Assembly (NCBI GenBank): GCA_944324705.1
Contig: CALUXI010000012.1
Coordinates: 1 to 48,135 of the forward strand
Direction of reading: 5' to 3'
Length of the DNA: 48,135 bases
From: an uncultured Acholeplasmatales bacterium
GTDB taxonomy: Bacteria > Bacillota_I > Bacilli_A > Acholeplasmatales > Anaeroplasmataceae
Shown: positions 20,177 to 28,739 of the stretch, in pieces
Numbering within the stretch: the first letter of the stretch is position 1
How the letters are laid out: every line of letters starts with the position of its first letter
Translations under genes and position numbers: made by a program
Notes under the pieces: model-generated
The model's input: only the letters and a program-made list of their open reading frames with translations
What the model was told of the DNA's origin: nothing
The model's database searches: none

Positions 20177-21469
20177 TTATAAGAACATAGCCATATATAA
20201 AGGGAGAGAAATAATATTTCCTTTTACTCCTACATTACCATTTATGAATTTAATACCATATAAATCAGGATTTTCTTTTAAAAAAGTCAATAAAGATTTT
20301 GCCTTATTATTACTTGCTTTACATTCGATTGGTAAAGGCTTACCATTAAAACTTATTATAAAATCTATTTCTAAACTATTATTTCTATTGTAATAATAGA
20401 CAGTATGATTATGACATAATAATTCTTTTAATATAACATTTTCAATTAATGCCCCGTTATAAACTCCCAAGTCATTATTTATAATAATATTACTAATATT
20501 TCTATCACGGAACATACCAAGTAACAGTCCAGTATCATTAGTATATACTTTAAATGAAGATTGATCCTTGTAGATTAAAAGAGGTAAATTAACTTGCTTA
20601 ATGTTATAGCATAAAGTAATGAAATTGGCATCTTCTAACCAATTTAGACTACCTAAATATTTTGAACTTCTACCATTTTTTTCAACTAATTTGTAGGTAA
20701 ATTTTTTATTTTCTTTAGCTAATTGTAAGGGAATAGAATCATAACACAAGGTAGCTTTAGTTTTCTCACTATTATCAGCATATTTGGCAATATCATTACG
20801 ATACCCTTCTAAAATAGCACTTATTTTGTCATATACTTGACTATAATCATTACTTTGTAAATAAGTTGTAACTACTTCTGGCATACCACCAATAACAATA
20901 TATTTTCTAAAATATTCTAGCATTTTAAGATTAATGCCATCGTTAATTTTCTCTCTTTTATTAAATTTGTCTCTTAGATTATTTATTATAGAAGAATCAA
21001 CATTAAAAGCCCATAAAAATTCTTCAAAATCTAAAGAATAGAGTTTTAAATAATCAACATAACCAACAGGATAAGATTTAACTTCTTTATAATGTAAGCC
21101 AAGTAAACTGCCTGATGAAATGATATCTAATTCGTTTTGCATAGATAAAAATTTTAAAGCTGTTATAGCATTAGGGCACTCTTCTATTTCATCTAAAAAC
21201 AATAAAGTTCTACCCGGTACTATTTTTAGATTAGTATATAATGTCAGATTTTCTTTAATAGTTTTATAATCTAAACCATTAGAAAAAATGTCTTTATATC
21301 TTGTGTCAGTAATAAAATTAAGTTCTATTAACAAATCATAATAATTTTTACCAAATTCTCTAATAGCTGTTGTTTTACCAACTTGTCTAGCCCCATATAC
21401 AATTAACGGTTTTTTATTTTTTTTATTTTTCCAAACAACAAAATCATTAATTATTTTTCTTTTTAGCAT
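20177..21469 (-). CDS. AAA_14/DUF4143 ATPase with PD-(D/E)XK-like motif, copy A
   Basis: The 430-residue protein has a P-loop (IVYGARQVGKTT, about 24-35), Walker B (LLFLDEIEECP), the ISSGSLLG sensor and a DUF4143 C-terminal half with NSLEIDFIISFNGKPLPIECKAS, an Asp...Glu-x-Lys pattern of PD-(D/E)XK nucleases. The cellular role of this widespread family is unresolved. An upstream ATG at 21481 exists, but GGTGAT lies just before the ATG at 21469, which gives MLKRKI, as in copy B (MLKREI). It stands alone, opposite to the replication direction, behind three 32-bp repeats. Confidence 0.85.
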   Translation of the reverse strand: MLKRKIINDFVVWKNKKNKKPLIVYGARQVGKTTAIREFGKNYYDLLIELNFITDTRYKDIFSNGLDYKTIKENLTLYTNLKIVPGRTLLFLDEIEECPNAITALKFLSMQNELDIISSGSLLGLHYKEVKSYPVGYVDYLKLYSLDFEEFLWAFNVDSSIINNLRDKFNKREKINDGINLKMLEYFRKYIVIGGMPEVVTTYLQSNDYSQVYDKISAILEGYRNDIAKYADNSEKTKATLCYDSIPLQLAKENKKFTYKLVEKNGRSSKYLGSLNWLEDANFITLCYNIKQVNLPLLIYKDQSSFKVYTNDTGLLLGMFRDRNISNIIINNDLGVYNGALIENVILKELLCHNHTVYYYNRNNSLEIDFIISFNGKPLPIECKASNNKAKSLLTFLKENPDLYGIKFINGNVGVKGNIISLPLYMAMFL

Positions 21470-21509
21470 AGTAATCACCATTGTTATTATATACTTTATA
21501 ATATTAATT

Positions 21510-21608
21510 TACAACATAATAACAATTATTCGATGGAAAAAATGTCATTAATAACATTTATTGGGCCGAAAAAATGTTAACAGCAACAATTATTCGAACG
21601 TAAAAATG
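21510..21608 (-). repeat. Three 32-bp tandem repeats upstream of ATPase copy A
   Basis: Read on the minus strand, three consecutive units of 32 bases begin ACATTTTT(A/T)C and continue with a variable triplet, then CGAATAATTGTT or a close variant. The starts are at about 21608, 21576 and 21544. Units 1 and 3 are closest; unit 2 has CCAATAAATGTT. They fill the space between the hit gene and the ATPase, so they probably hold its promoter and operator. Confidence 0.75.
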
Positions 21609-21611
21609 TAA

Positions 21612-22010
21612 TTAGCTATTAATTTTATTTAAGACATCATCTAAATTAGTATCTTTGCTGTGATCGGTAAAATTAATATTTAAATCATCATTTTTATATC
21701 TTGGTAAGATATGAATATGGTAGTGCATAACTGTTTGTCCAGCTGCTTCATCATTATTATTTAAGATGTTAATCCCATCAGCATGTAATTTATTCTTTAA
21801 TTTAATAGCTAATTCTTTTACTATTTTAATTAGATGAGCTAAAGTGTCATCATCTATTTCATAGATATTAGCATAATGTTTTTTTGGCATAACTAAAGTA
21901 TGACCGTAGGTTGCTTGAGATAAATCAAGGATAGCTATAACTAAGTCATCTTCATAAACTATTTTACTAGGTATTTCTTTATTTATTATTTTACAAAATA
22001 TACAATTCAT
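21612..22010 (-). CDS. HIT family nucleotide-binding protein
   Basis: HIT proteins hydrolyse or transfer nucleotidyl groups from dinucleotides or AMP conjugates. The 132 residues start MNCIFCKIINKEIPSKIVYE, the usual CxxC family start, and carry the histidine triad HYHIHILPR near residue 100. The frame opens at 22055, but AAGGAG lies 7-8 bases before the ATG at 22010, which matches the family start. Confidence 0.93.
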   Translation of the reverse strand: MNCIFCKIINKEIPSKIVYEDDLVIAILDLSQATYGHTLVMPKKHYANIYEIDDDTLAHLIKIVKELAIKLKNKLHADGINILNNNDEAAGQTVMHYHIHILPRYKNDDLNINFTDHSKDTNLDDVLNKINS

Positions 22011-22079
22011 TTTAAAAACTCCTTTTTTCTTATTATAAATTAAATCTTTAAGCAAATCGATACTTTATTTTGAAAAATA

Positions 22080-22088
22080 TGGTATAAT
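22080..22088 (+). promoter_or_regulatory. Extended -10 of the superoxide reductase gene
   Basis: TGGTATAAT (TATAAT at 22083-22088) lies 22 bases before the ATG at 22111, with only a poor -35. The TG extension probably compensates. Confidence 0.6.
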
Positions 22089-22110
22089 TTAAGCATAGGA
22101 GGAAAAGAAA

Positions 22111-22473
22111 ATGAAATTATATTTACATACAGAAAAGAAAGTTGTTATTGAATCATTTAATGACAAAGAATTAGATTGCAAATGTTTAAAAGAATTAAAA
22201 GCTAATACTACTGATGGTGCTAAAGAAAAACATGTACCTGTAGTTGAAGTTAAAGATGGTGTTGTTAATGTTGTTGTAGGAAGTGTATTACACCCACAAA
22301 CTCCAGAACATTTAATCGAATTTATTTTAGTAGTTACAACTAATGGTGTTTATCGTAAAGATTTAAAACCAACAGATGAACCAAAAGCAAGTTTTGCTTT
22401 AAAAGCAGATGAAAAAGTTATTGAAGTTTATGAATATTGTAATCTTCATGGCCTTTGGAAAGTAGTATTATAG
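22111..22473 (+). CDS. Superoxide reductase (neelaredoxin type)
   Basis: This enzyme reduces superoxide to peroxide without making oxygen, which suits anaerobes. The 120-residue protein has the iron-centre ligands in the expected places: His41 (EKHVPVVE), His61 and His67 (VLHPQTPEHLIEF), Cys110 and His113 (YCNLHGLW). The N-terminal desulforedoxin domain of two-iron forms is reduced to a vestige (LDCKCL), so this looks like the one-iron class. AGGAGG precedes the start. It has its own promoter and terminator. Confidence 0.9.
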   Translation: MKLYLHTEKKVVIESFNDKELDCKCLKELKANTTDGAKEKHVPVVEVKDGVVNVVVGSVLHPQTPEHLIEFILVVTTNGVYRKDLKPTDEPKASFALKADEKVIEVYEYCNLHGLWKVVL

Positions 22474-22476
22474 TCG

Positions 22477-22500
22477 ATGTGTCCTCATGGACACATTTTT
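22477..22500 (+). terminator. Terminator after superoxide reductase
   Basis: ATGTGTCC and GGACACAT form a perfect 8-bp stem with a TCAT loop followed by TTTT, four bases after the stop codon. Confidence 0.9.
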
Positions 22501-22514
22501 AGTAGGTGATGAAT

Positions 22515-23240
22515 ATGGTAGGTAAAATACATTCTTTTGAATCTTTTGGAACAGTTGATGGACCAGGAATTAGATTTGTAATATTTTTTAAAGGCTGTCC
22601 TTTACGTTGTTTGTATTGCCATAATCCAGATACATGGACATTTGAAAATAGTCAAGAATATAGTGTAGATGAAGTTATAGCTAAATCTATGAAATATAAA
22701 AACTATTGGGGCGATAAAGGCGGTATAACTTTAACTGGTGGTGAGCCGTTATTACAAATTGATTTTATTACCGAATTATTGAAAAAATATAAGGAATTAG
22801 GTGTAAATACAGCTCTTGATACAAGTGGAGCTTTATTTGAAAATATTGAACAGTCCAAGTTTGATGAATTGATTAAATATGTTGACTTATTTTTATTAGA
22901 TATTAAACATATCGACAATGATGAACATATTAAATTAACGGGTAAATCTAATCAAAATATTTTAAAATTTGCTAGATATCTGAGTGATAATAATAAAGAT
23001 ATGTGGATTAGACATGTTATAGTTCCAGGTATAAATTTAGAGAAAGATTACTTAATTAGAACTAAAGAATTTATTGATAGTTTAAAAACAGTAAAAAAGA
23101 TTGAAATTTTACCATATCATACTTTAGGAATTAATAAATATAGTAAATTAGGGCTAGAATATAAATTAAAAGATACTAGAGTTCCTACTAAAGAAGAAAT
23201 AAAATTGGCAAAGGATATTTTAGTAAATGGAAAAGTTTAG
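22515..23240 (+). CDS. pflA: Pyruvate formate-lyase-activating enzyme
   Basis: PflA is a radical-SAM enzyme that installs the glycyl radical on pyruvate formate-lyase. The 241 residues start MVGKIHSFESFGTVDGPGIR and have the CxxxCxxC cluster site (Cys28, 32, 35 in GCPLRCLYCHNPDTW), the GGEPLL motif and the C-terminal region EILPYHTLGINKY. The frame opens at 22506 (GTG), but GGTGAT at 22505-22510 is the ribosome site, so the ATG at 22515 is chosen. The lyase gene itself is not in the window. Confidence 0.93.
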   Translation: MVGKIHSFESFGTVDGPGIRFVIFFKGCPLRCLYCHNPDTWTFENSQEYSVDEVIAKSMKYKNYWGDKGGITLTGGEPLLQIDFITELLKKYKELGVNTALDTSGALFENIEQSKFDELIKYVDLFLLDIKHIDNDEHIKLTGKSNQNILKFARYLSDNNKDMWIRHVIVPGINLEKDYLIRTKEFIDSLKTVKKIEILPYHTLGINKYSKLGLEYKLKDTRVPTKEEIKLAKDILVNGKV

Positions 23241-23538
23241 TTTAGATAAAATAAATAATTTATTTGGTTATAATGTTATTTTAATAAGTGGGGAAAGTTG
23301 TGCTAATTGCTATAACTTAGTTCCTACTATCAATAATATTATGCCAAGTTTTAAAAATGTTAATTTTTATAATTTAGAAATTGAAGAAAAGTATTTTGAT
23401 TTTTTAAAAATAATGAAAGTTAATACTATACCAACTATTTTGGTTATCAAAGATAATGAGTTAGTTGGTAGTTGTCACGGCTATCAACCAGATGAAATAT
23501 TAGAAATTTGGTTAGAAGATAAGTTGAATTTTAAGTAG
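23227..23538 (+). CDS. Thioredoxin-like protein
   Basis: The protein has 103 residues with a CANC redox pair (Cys25, Cys28) and a cis-proline loop (NTIPTILVIKDNELVG), the layout of a thioredoxin fold. The active site differs from the usual CGPC, so it may be a specialised thiol oxidoreductase. It has no signal peptide. It overlaps the end of pflA by 14 bases in another frame, so the two are co-transcribed. Confidence 0.8.
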   Translation: MEKFSLDKINNLFGYNVILISGESCANCYNLVPTINNIMPSFKNVNFYNLEIEEKYFDFLKIMKVNTIPTILVIKDNELVGSCHGYQPDEILEIWLEDKLNFK

Positions 23539-23548
23539 TAATGCAAAT

Positions 23549-23603
23549 AAAAGCGTTATTACTTATTTTTTTAATTTACAATGAAAGCGTTTTACTTTAT
23601 AAT
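23549..23603 (+). promoter_or_regulatory. Promoter with embedded operator, pectin lipoprotein block
   Basis: TTTACA (23575-23580), a 17-base spacer and TATAAT (23598-23603) form a near-consensus promoter. The spacer contains TGAAAGCGTTTTAC (23582-23595), which matches most of the CcpA/LacI-type cre consensus. A second AAAGCGTT element lies at 23550-23557. The position predicts repression by a LacI-family protein; none is encoded in the window. Confidence 0.7.
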
Positions 23604-23626
23604 TGACCTAAAGGAAAGGTGAAACA

Positions 23627-26600
23627 ATGAATATTAAGAAAGTTTTATCAAGAATTTTTCTTGGTATGTGCTGTGTTACAGGTATAACAGCTAGTTCTGT
23701 TGTTTTAAGTGCTTGTAAGACAGAAGTCAATGAAACTCAAGAGTTTACGGTAACTTTTAATACTCTTGGAGGTTCAAGTATTGATAGTGTAAAAATCAAA
23801 GACGGAGAAAAAGTTACAAAACCAACTAGCCCTACAAGAGATGGTTATACGTTTAAGTATTGGTCACTACAACAAGATGGGGAAGAATATAATTTTGATA
23901 CAGCGGTTACTGGGGATGTTACACTTTATGCTGTATGGGAAGAAAATCAAGATCAAGTAGAAAAATATACGGTATCATTTAATACTGTAGGTGGAAATGC
24001 AATCGATTCTGTTGAAGTAGAAAAAGATGGTAAAGTTACAAAACCAGCTAATCCTACAAAGAGTGGTTACACGTTCAAATATTGGTCCTTAGCACAAGAA
24101 GGGGAAGAATATGACTTCAATACACCTGTAACTGGTGATATTACTCTTTATGCTGTATGGGAAGAAAATCAAGATCAAGTAGAAAAATATACAGTTACAT
24201 TTAATGCTGTAGGTGGAAGTGAAGTTTCTGCTATTGAAGTTGAAAAAGATGGTAAAGTTATAAAACCAGCTGATCCTACAAAAGAAGGTTATATTTTTAA
24301 ACATTGGTCTTTAACAGAAAATGGTGAAGCATATGACTTTAATACCCCAGTTACTTCTAATATTACATTATATGCGATATGGGAGGAAGAAACTGATGTT
24401 CCACCTGTTGAAGAGACTGAAACACTAACTAGAACATTAGATGTTACAATAACTGATTTGGCTACTGATACTAGTGGTAAAACAATTAATGATGAAGTTG
24501 TTGGTTATTTTACTTTAGGTAAAGGTATGAAACTTGAGGGTAATTGTATTAATACGCAAGGTAAATCAATTACATTTACTACTACTTCAGCTGGTGTATT
24601 AACAATTGTTGCAGAAGGAGCATCAAGTAATGCAAATAGTGATGTCTCTATAGTAGATCGTGAAGGAAATAGTACATATTTAGATACTTTAGAAAATAAA
24701 GTACGAAAAACTATCACTTGGAATATTCCTGTTGCTGGAACTTATACAATAGAACAAAGTAAATCTATTAGAGTTTATTCTATGAGTTATACTGAAACTG
24801 TTGAAAAATCAGATCCTAGTGCTGTTGAAATTAATAATTTACCAAATGTAAATTTCTTAGAAGGTAGAGAATTTGATTATAATGGTTTAAATGTTAGTTT
24901 AATTTACGAAAATGGTAGAGAGGATGTATTGTCAGCTAGCTCTTATACTGTATCTGGTCCAAGTGCTGATGATATGAAAACACCAGGTGTTTATACAGTT
25001 ACAATTTCAGCTAAAGTTGAAGGTTTAGAAAATCCTTTAACTACAAGCTATGATATTGTTGTTTATGATTTAGATTCTATTTCATTATCTTTATTAGATT
25101 ATCAAAATAAAACTAATGTTTATACACAAACCATTTTTTTAGTTAATGATGAATTTAATTATGATAATTTAGTAGTAATCGGTCATGGTAAATATGAAGA
25201 CAAAACATATGATTTTGTTTTAGATGCTAGTGAATATAAGGTTTCTAATCCTGATCTAACAAGTAAAGGTAATAAAGAAGTTACGGTTACTAGTGTTATT
25301 GATAATACTAAGACTAAAGGTTATGTAGTTGATGTAGTTGAAAATGTAATTGGCAGTGAAGCTGAACAAATAGATATTACAATTACCGCTGGTGCCTCTA
25401 CAAGCGTATCAAATGAAGAGTTAGTATTTGGTTCTATCAATGAAGCTTTAGCTTATTTAGCTTTAGTTAATATTGATGACGATGTAATTAAAGTTTTAAA
25501 TGTTGGCGAAGGTACATTTGAAGAAAAGATTGAAATCACTCTTCCTAATGTTCATTTAATTGGATCTAATCCAGATATTAATACTTCAAAGACTATAATT
25601 ATTTATGGAGCTTATAATGGCTTAACCGTTCCTAGCGGCGCTGGAACATATAGTACAGATGGTTCTGCAACCTTAACCATTTCTGCAAGTGCAGTTGGTT
25701 TTGAAGCTAAAAATATTACAATTGAAAATGAAATTAATACATTAGAAGAATATAAAGCAGTTGCTTCAGATGACAAACAAGCTGTAGCTGTTATGGTTGA
25801 AGCTGATCAAAGTATATTTGATACAGTAAGATTTAGTGGTTACCAAGATACATTATATGCACGTAATGGTCGTCAATATTATATTAATTGTTATATTGAA
25901 GGTAGAACTGATTATATCTTTGGTGAAGATGCTACTGCTATCTTTGAAAACTCAGAAATAAAATCAATTAGTGCTGGTAATGATGATACTAATGGTGGTT
26001 ATATCATAGCTACTAAAGGTGTGGAAAATTTAAAATATGGTTATATTTTCAATAATTGTAAGTTTACAGCTAGTGAAGATGTTGTAGCTGGTACAGTTTC
26101 AATTGCACGTGGTTGGGATAATTATATGACAACTTTAATTATGAATTCAGAAATTGGTAATCATATTTCTAAAGAAGCTTATGGTGAAGTTACTGCTACT
26201 GGTAAAAATAAGAATGATCGTTATGGTAATATGAATGCTGATCCTGATGCTTCAAGATTATTAGAATACAATAATACTGGAGAAGGTGCTATTGCTGAAT
26301 CATTAGTTAATACATGTACAGTTTTAACGGAAGAACAAATTGCAGAATATTTGAAAGATGGTTCTTTAGATTACGTAAAGATTTATGGCAAGGATACTAA
26401 TGGTTTAAATTACACAAATGACTGGACAGCAAACAAAGTAGCTTATGATGCAAAAATTGAATATTATTATAATGATGAATTATTATATACGCAGCAAGAT
26501 TATGTGGGAACTACTATAGATTCTCTTTATACACCTGAATCAATTCCTGATATGGCATTTGTTGGTTGGTACACAACTTCAACACTTGATGAAGGTACAG

Positions 26601-27157
26601 AATTTGACTCTACAAAACCACTTGAAGCAGAAACAAAATTATATGCTAAATATGAAGTTGGTTCTATAACTGAAAATTTAAGATTTGATTCATACGCACA
26701 AGAAACGAGTTATAGTGCCGGCAAAGAAATATATGCTGGAACATATTATAGTTTCGGGGTTGATGCTACATCTACTGGCGGTGCTGAAACATGGCAAACT
26801 CAATTCGCTAGTCCTGCAACATCAAATACTCAACCAGCTCTTGCATTTACTTCAGCAGTTATGGCTACTAGCTCAAACCGTGTATTTTATTTAACATCTA
26901 CTACTAATAACTTAGAAATAACCATATATTATACGATTAGTAATAGTGGTTTTGAGACTGGAGAAGTTAATCAAAAAGCTGGAGAATTAACAATTGATGG
27001 TCAAACAGTTCCAGGTTATGATAGTAGAGGTAAGATGGATAGCAATATTGGCTATGCAGTAAAAACAACCGTTTCTGCTGGACAAACTATTTTAATTGGT
27101 GAAAATTCTGGAAGCAATAGACTAATAATTTATGGAATTGATGTTGCTGTAAAATAA
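23627..27157 (+). CDS. Pectin methylesterase lipoprotein with InlB-type repeats
   Basis: This protein removes methyl esters from pectin outside the cell. The 1176 residues begin with a lipoprotein signal (VLSAC, Cys near 30). Three tandem Listeria/Bacteroides-type repeats follow (about 42-255, each ending LYA(V/I)WEE), then a beta-sandwich domain, two bacterial Ig-like domains (about 395-575) and the pectinesterase beta-helix (about 585-920). The helix carries GYQDTLYARNGRQYY and RTDYIFGE with the catalytic aspartates and the later ARGW. A fourth InlB-like repeat (about 985-1045) and a C-terminal domain ending NRLIIYGIDV complete it. It is the first gene of the lipoprotein block. Confidence 0.88.
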   Translation: MNIKKVLSRIFLGMCCVTGITASSVVLSACKTEVNETQEFTVTFNTLGGSSIDSVKIKDGEKVTKPTSPTRDGYTFKYWSLQQDGEEYNFDTAVTGDVTLYAVWEENQDQVEKYTVSFNTVGGNAIDSVEVEKDGKVTKPANPTKSGYTFKYWSLAQEGEEYDFNTPVTGDITLYAVWEENQDQVEKYTVTFNAVGGSEVSAIEVEKDGKVIKPADPTKEGYIFKHWSLTENGEAYDFNTPVTSNITLYAIWEEETDVPPVEETETLTRTLDVTITDLATDTSGKTINDEVVGYFTLGKGMKLEGNCINTQGKSITFTTTSAGVLTIVAEGASSNANSDVSIVDREGNSTYLDTLENKVRKTITWNIPVAGTYTIEQSKSIRVYSMSYTETVEKSDPSAVEINNLPNVNFLEGREFDYNGLNVSLIYENGREDVLSASSYTVSGPSADDMKTPGVYTVTISAKVEGLENPLTTSYDIVVYDLDSISLSLLDYQNKTNVYTQTIFLVNDEFNYDNLVVIGHGKYEDKTYDFVLDASEYKVSNPDLTSKGNKEVTVTSVIDNTKTKGYVVDVVENVIGSEAEQIDITITAGASTSVSNEELVFGSINEALAYLALVNIDDDVIKVLNVGEGTFEEKIEITLPNVHLIGSNPDINTSKTIIIYGAYNGLTVPSGAGTYSTDGSATLTISASAVGFEAKNITIENEINTLEEYKAVASDDKQAVAVMVEADQSIFDTVRFSGYQDTLYARNGRQYYINCYIEGRTDYIFGEDATAIFENSEIKSISAGNDDTNGGYIIATKGVENLKYGYIFNNCKFTASEDVVAGTVSIARGWDNYMTTLIMNSEIGNHISKEAYGEVTATGKNKNDRYGNMNADPDASRLLEYNNTGEGAIAESLVNTCTVLTEEQIAEYLKDGSLDYVKIYGKDTNGLNYTNDWTANKVAYDAKIEYYYNDELLYTQQDYVGTTIDSLYTPESIPDMAFVGWYTTSTLDEGTEFDSTKPLEAETKLYAKYEVGSITENLRFDSYAQETSYSAGKEIYAGTYYSFGVDATSTGGAETWQTQFASPATSNTQPALAFTSAVMATSSNRVFYLTSTTNNLEITIYYTISNSGFETGEVNQKAGELTIDGQTVPGYDSRGKMDSNIGYAVKTTVSAGQTILIGENSGSNRLIIYGIDVAVK
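23750..24390 (+). repeat. 222-bp tandem repeats coding for InlB-type domains
   Basis: Within the methylesterase gene the coding repeats recur every 222 bases (74 codons). The junctions around 23924-23972 and 24146-24194 are almost identical over more than 40 bases, much more alike than the repeat interiors. This suggests recent duplication or gene conversion and a possible change in repeat number. Confidence 0.75.
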
Positions 27158-27187
27158 TTAATTAGATAACATAATGTCAAATATAAG

Positions 27188-27240
27188 GTTGGAGATTGTT
27201 ATATTTAAAATATAATAATCTTCTCCTTTATCTTTTGAGT
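27188..27240 (+). terminator. Hairpin between methylesterase and Ig-like lipoprotein genes
   Basis: GGAG-ATTGTTATATT and AATATAATAAT-CTTCTCC can pair into a long stem with a small bulge, followed by TTTATCTTTT. It may partly terminate the methylesterase mRNA. A good ribosome site, but no clear new promoter, lies before the next gene. Confidence 0.5.
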
Positions 27241-27278
27241 AATTACTTTATATAAGTAAGAAAGGAATAAATAATAAA

Positions 27279-28727
27279 ATGAAGAAAATATTTATGCTAG
27301 CGGTTGTATTTATTTTAGGAATATTTACTTTAGCTAGCTGTGATGATACTGAAGTTGATACAGATGGGGACAAGGACCAAACAACTGGTGAATTTGTTGA
27401 ATCTGATATAACTCAAGGAAATAAAAATTATATTGTTTCTTTAAGTGTTGATACTTCACAAGCTAAGGTTGATTATTATTTAACTGAAGAATTTGATTCT
27501 AACAATGTTAAAGTAACCGCTAATTATCGTGATTCAAGCTCTGCTGATATTACTAGTAAAGTTACTTTTGATTCAAGTTCTTTTAATAATCAAAAAGAAG
27601 GAGTTTATAATATTGGTGTTTCTTATATAGATGATGAACAACAATTATATGCTTCTTATAATGTTACAGTAAATAATATATTAAGTCTTTTAACTGAGCC
27701 ATATATTGTTGGTTTAAACTTAGATTTAAGTACAATTAAAACTGATTATCAACATGATGAAGAAATTGAAGACTATTCAAATTTAAAGGCTACATTAGTT
27801 TTATCAGATGGTACTGAACAAACAATCACTAAAGAAGATGCTAATTTAAGTATAGATACATCTAATGTAGATATGAGTAAGGCTGGTTTTTATGATGTAT
27901 TAATAAGTTATTCTAAAACTTATACTACAACAGAAGGTTTCTCACAAACATTAGTTGTAAGTAATTATTATAAATTACAAGTTATAGACCCAGTAACTAC
28001 GTTAACTTTTGTTAGTGGTAATACTGTTGTTGATCAATATCAAACTTTAGATACTAGTGACTGGATTCTTGAAGTAACTTATGAATCAGGTAGCACTTTA
28101 GAAATTTCTGGTACTCAAGTTAAAGTTGTTTTAGATTCTAGTGTTGCTGGAGTTGGAAAAGCTACAGTATCTTATGAAGAATATGGTATTACTGTAAGTT
28201 GTGAAGTAGAAATAACAGTAAATGAAGTGGAGATTACAAGTGTTACATATAGTTTTATTGCCAATGATTTAACGGCTGGTACATTATCTAGTAATTTAGT
28301 ATGGAATGATGTTGATAATTTAGCGGGAGATATAGTTACTATTTTAGCAAAAACAGGATCTAAAGTGGCAATTGATAGTAGTAATAAAAGTTATGGTGAT
28401 TTAGATTTCACGCAAAGAGTTAAACTTGGCGGGTCTGGTAAAGTAGATGACGCATCTGTTACTATCGATTTAACAAGATTTGCAGATAAAAATGTAACTA
28501 TTGAAATTTATGCTCTTTCTAGTTCTAGTGGGGAAGATAGAAAATTAGATTTATATAATGGTTTATTTAAACAAGGAACTTTAGTTGGTAGTTTTGTTGC
28601 TGAAGGTAAACCGGTAGGTGCTGATGTAAGTTATTCATCATTAACAGTTGATGGTGGTTCTCTATATTCTTTAGGTAGTCCATCTTCCGGTGTTAATATT
28701 TATGGAATTGTAATATCAATTGCTTAG
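27279..28727 (+). CDS. Ig-like domain lipoprotein, pectin block
   Basis: The 482-residue protein has a lipoprotein signal (TLASC, Cys near 21) and then a series of beta-rich repeats. Two or three bacterial Ig-like (group 3) domains with the pattern 'KVDYYLTEEFDSNNVKVTA' and 'VTVN' span about 45-330. The C-terminal domain ends VNIYGIVIS, like the end of the neighbouring methylesterase. No catalytic motif is visible. A role in binding polysaccharide or presenting the neighbouring enzymes is inferred from position and domain type. Confidence 0.6.
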   Translation: MKKIFMLAVVFILGIFTLASCDDTEVDTDGDKDQTTGEFVESDITQGNKNYIVSLSVDTSQAKVDYYLTEEFDSNNVKVTANYRDSSSADITSKVTFDSSSFNNQKEGVYNIGVSYIDDEQQLYASYNVTVNNILSLLTEPYIVGLNLDLSTIKTDYQHDEEIEDYSNLKATLVLSDGTEQTITKEDANLSIDTSNVDMSKAGFYDVLISYSKTYTTTEGFSQTLVVSNYYKLQVIDPVTTLTFVSGNTVVDQYQTLDTSDWILEVTYESGSTLEISGTQVKVVLDSSVAGVGKATVSYEEYGITVSCEVEITVNEVEITSVTYSFIANDLTAGTLSSNLVWNDVDNLAGDIVTILAKTGSKVAIDSSNKSYGDLDFTQRVKLGGSGKVDDASVTIDLTRFADKNVTIEIYALSSSSGEDRKLDLYNGLFKQGTLVGSFVAEGKPVGADVSYSSLTVDGGSLYSLGSPSSGVNIYGIVISIA

Positions 28728-28739
28728 GAGGTAAAGAAA

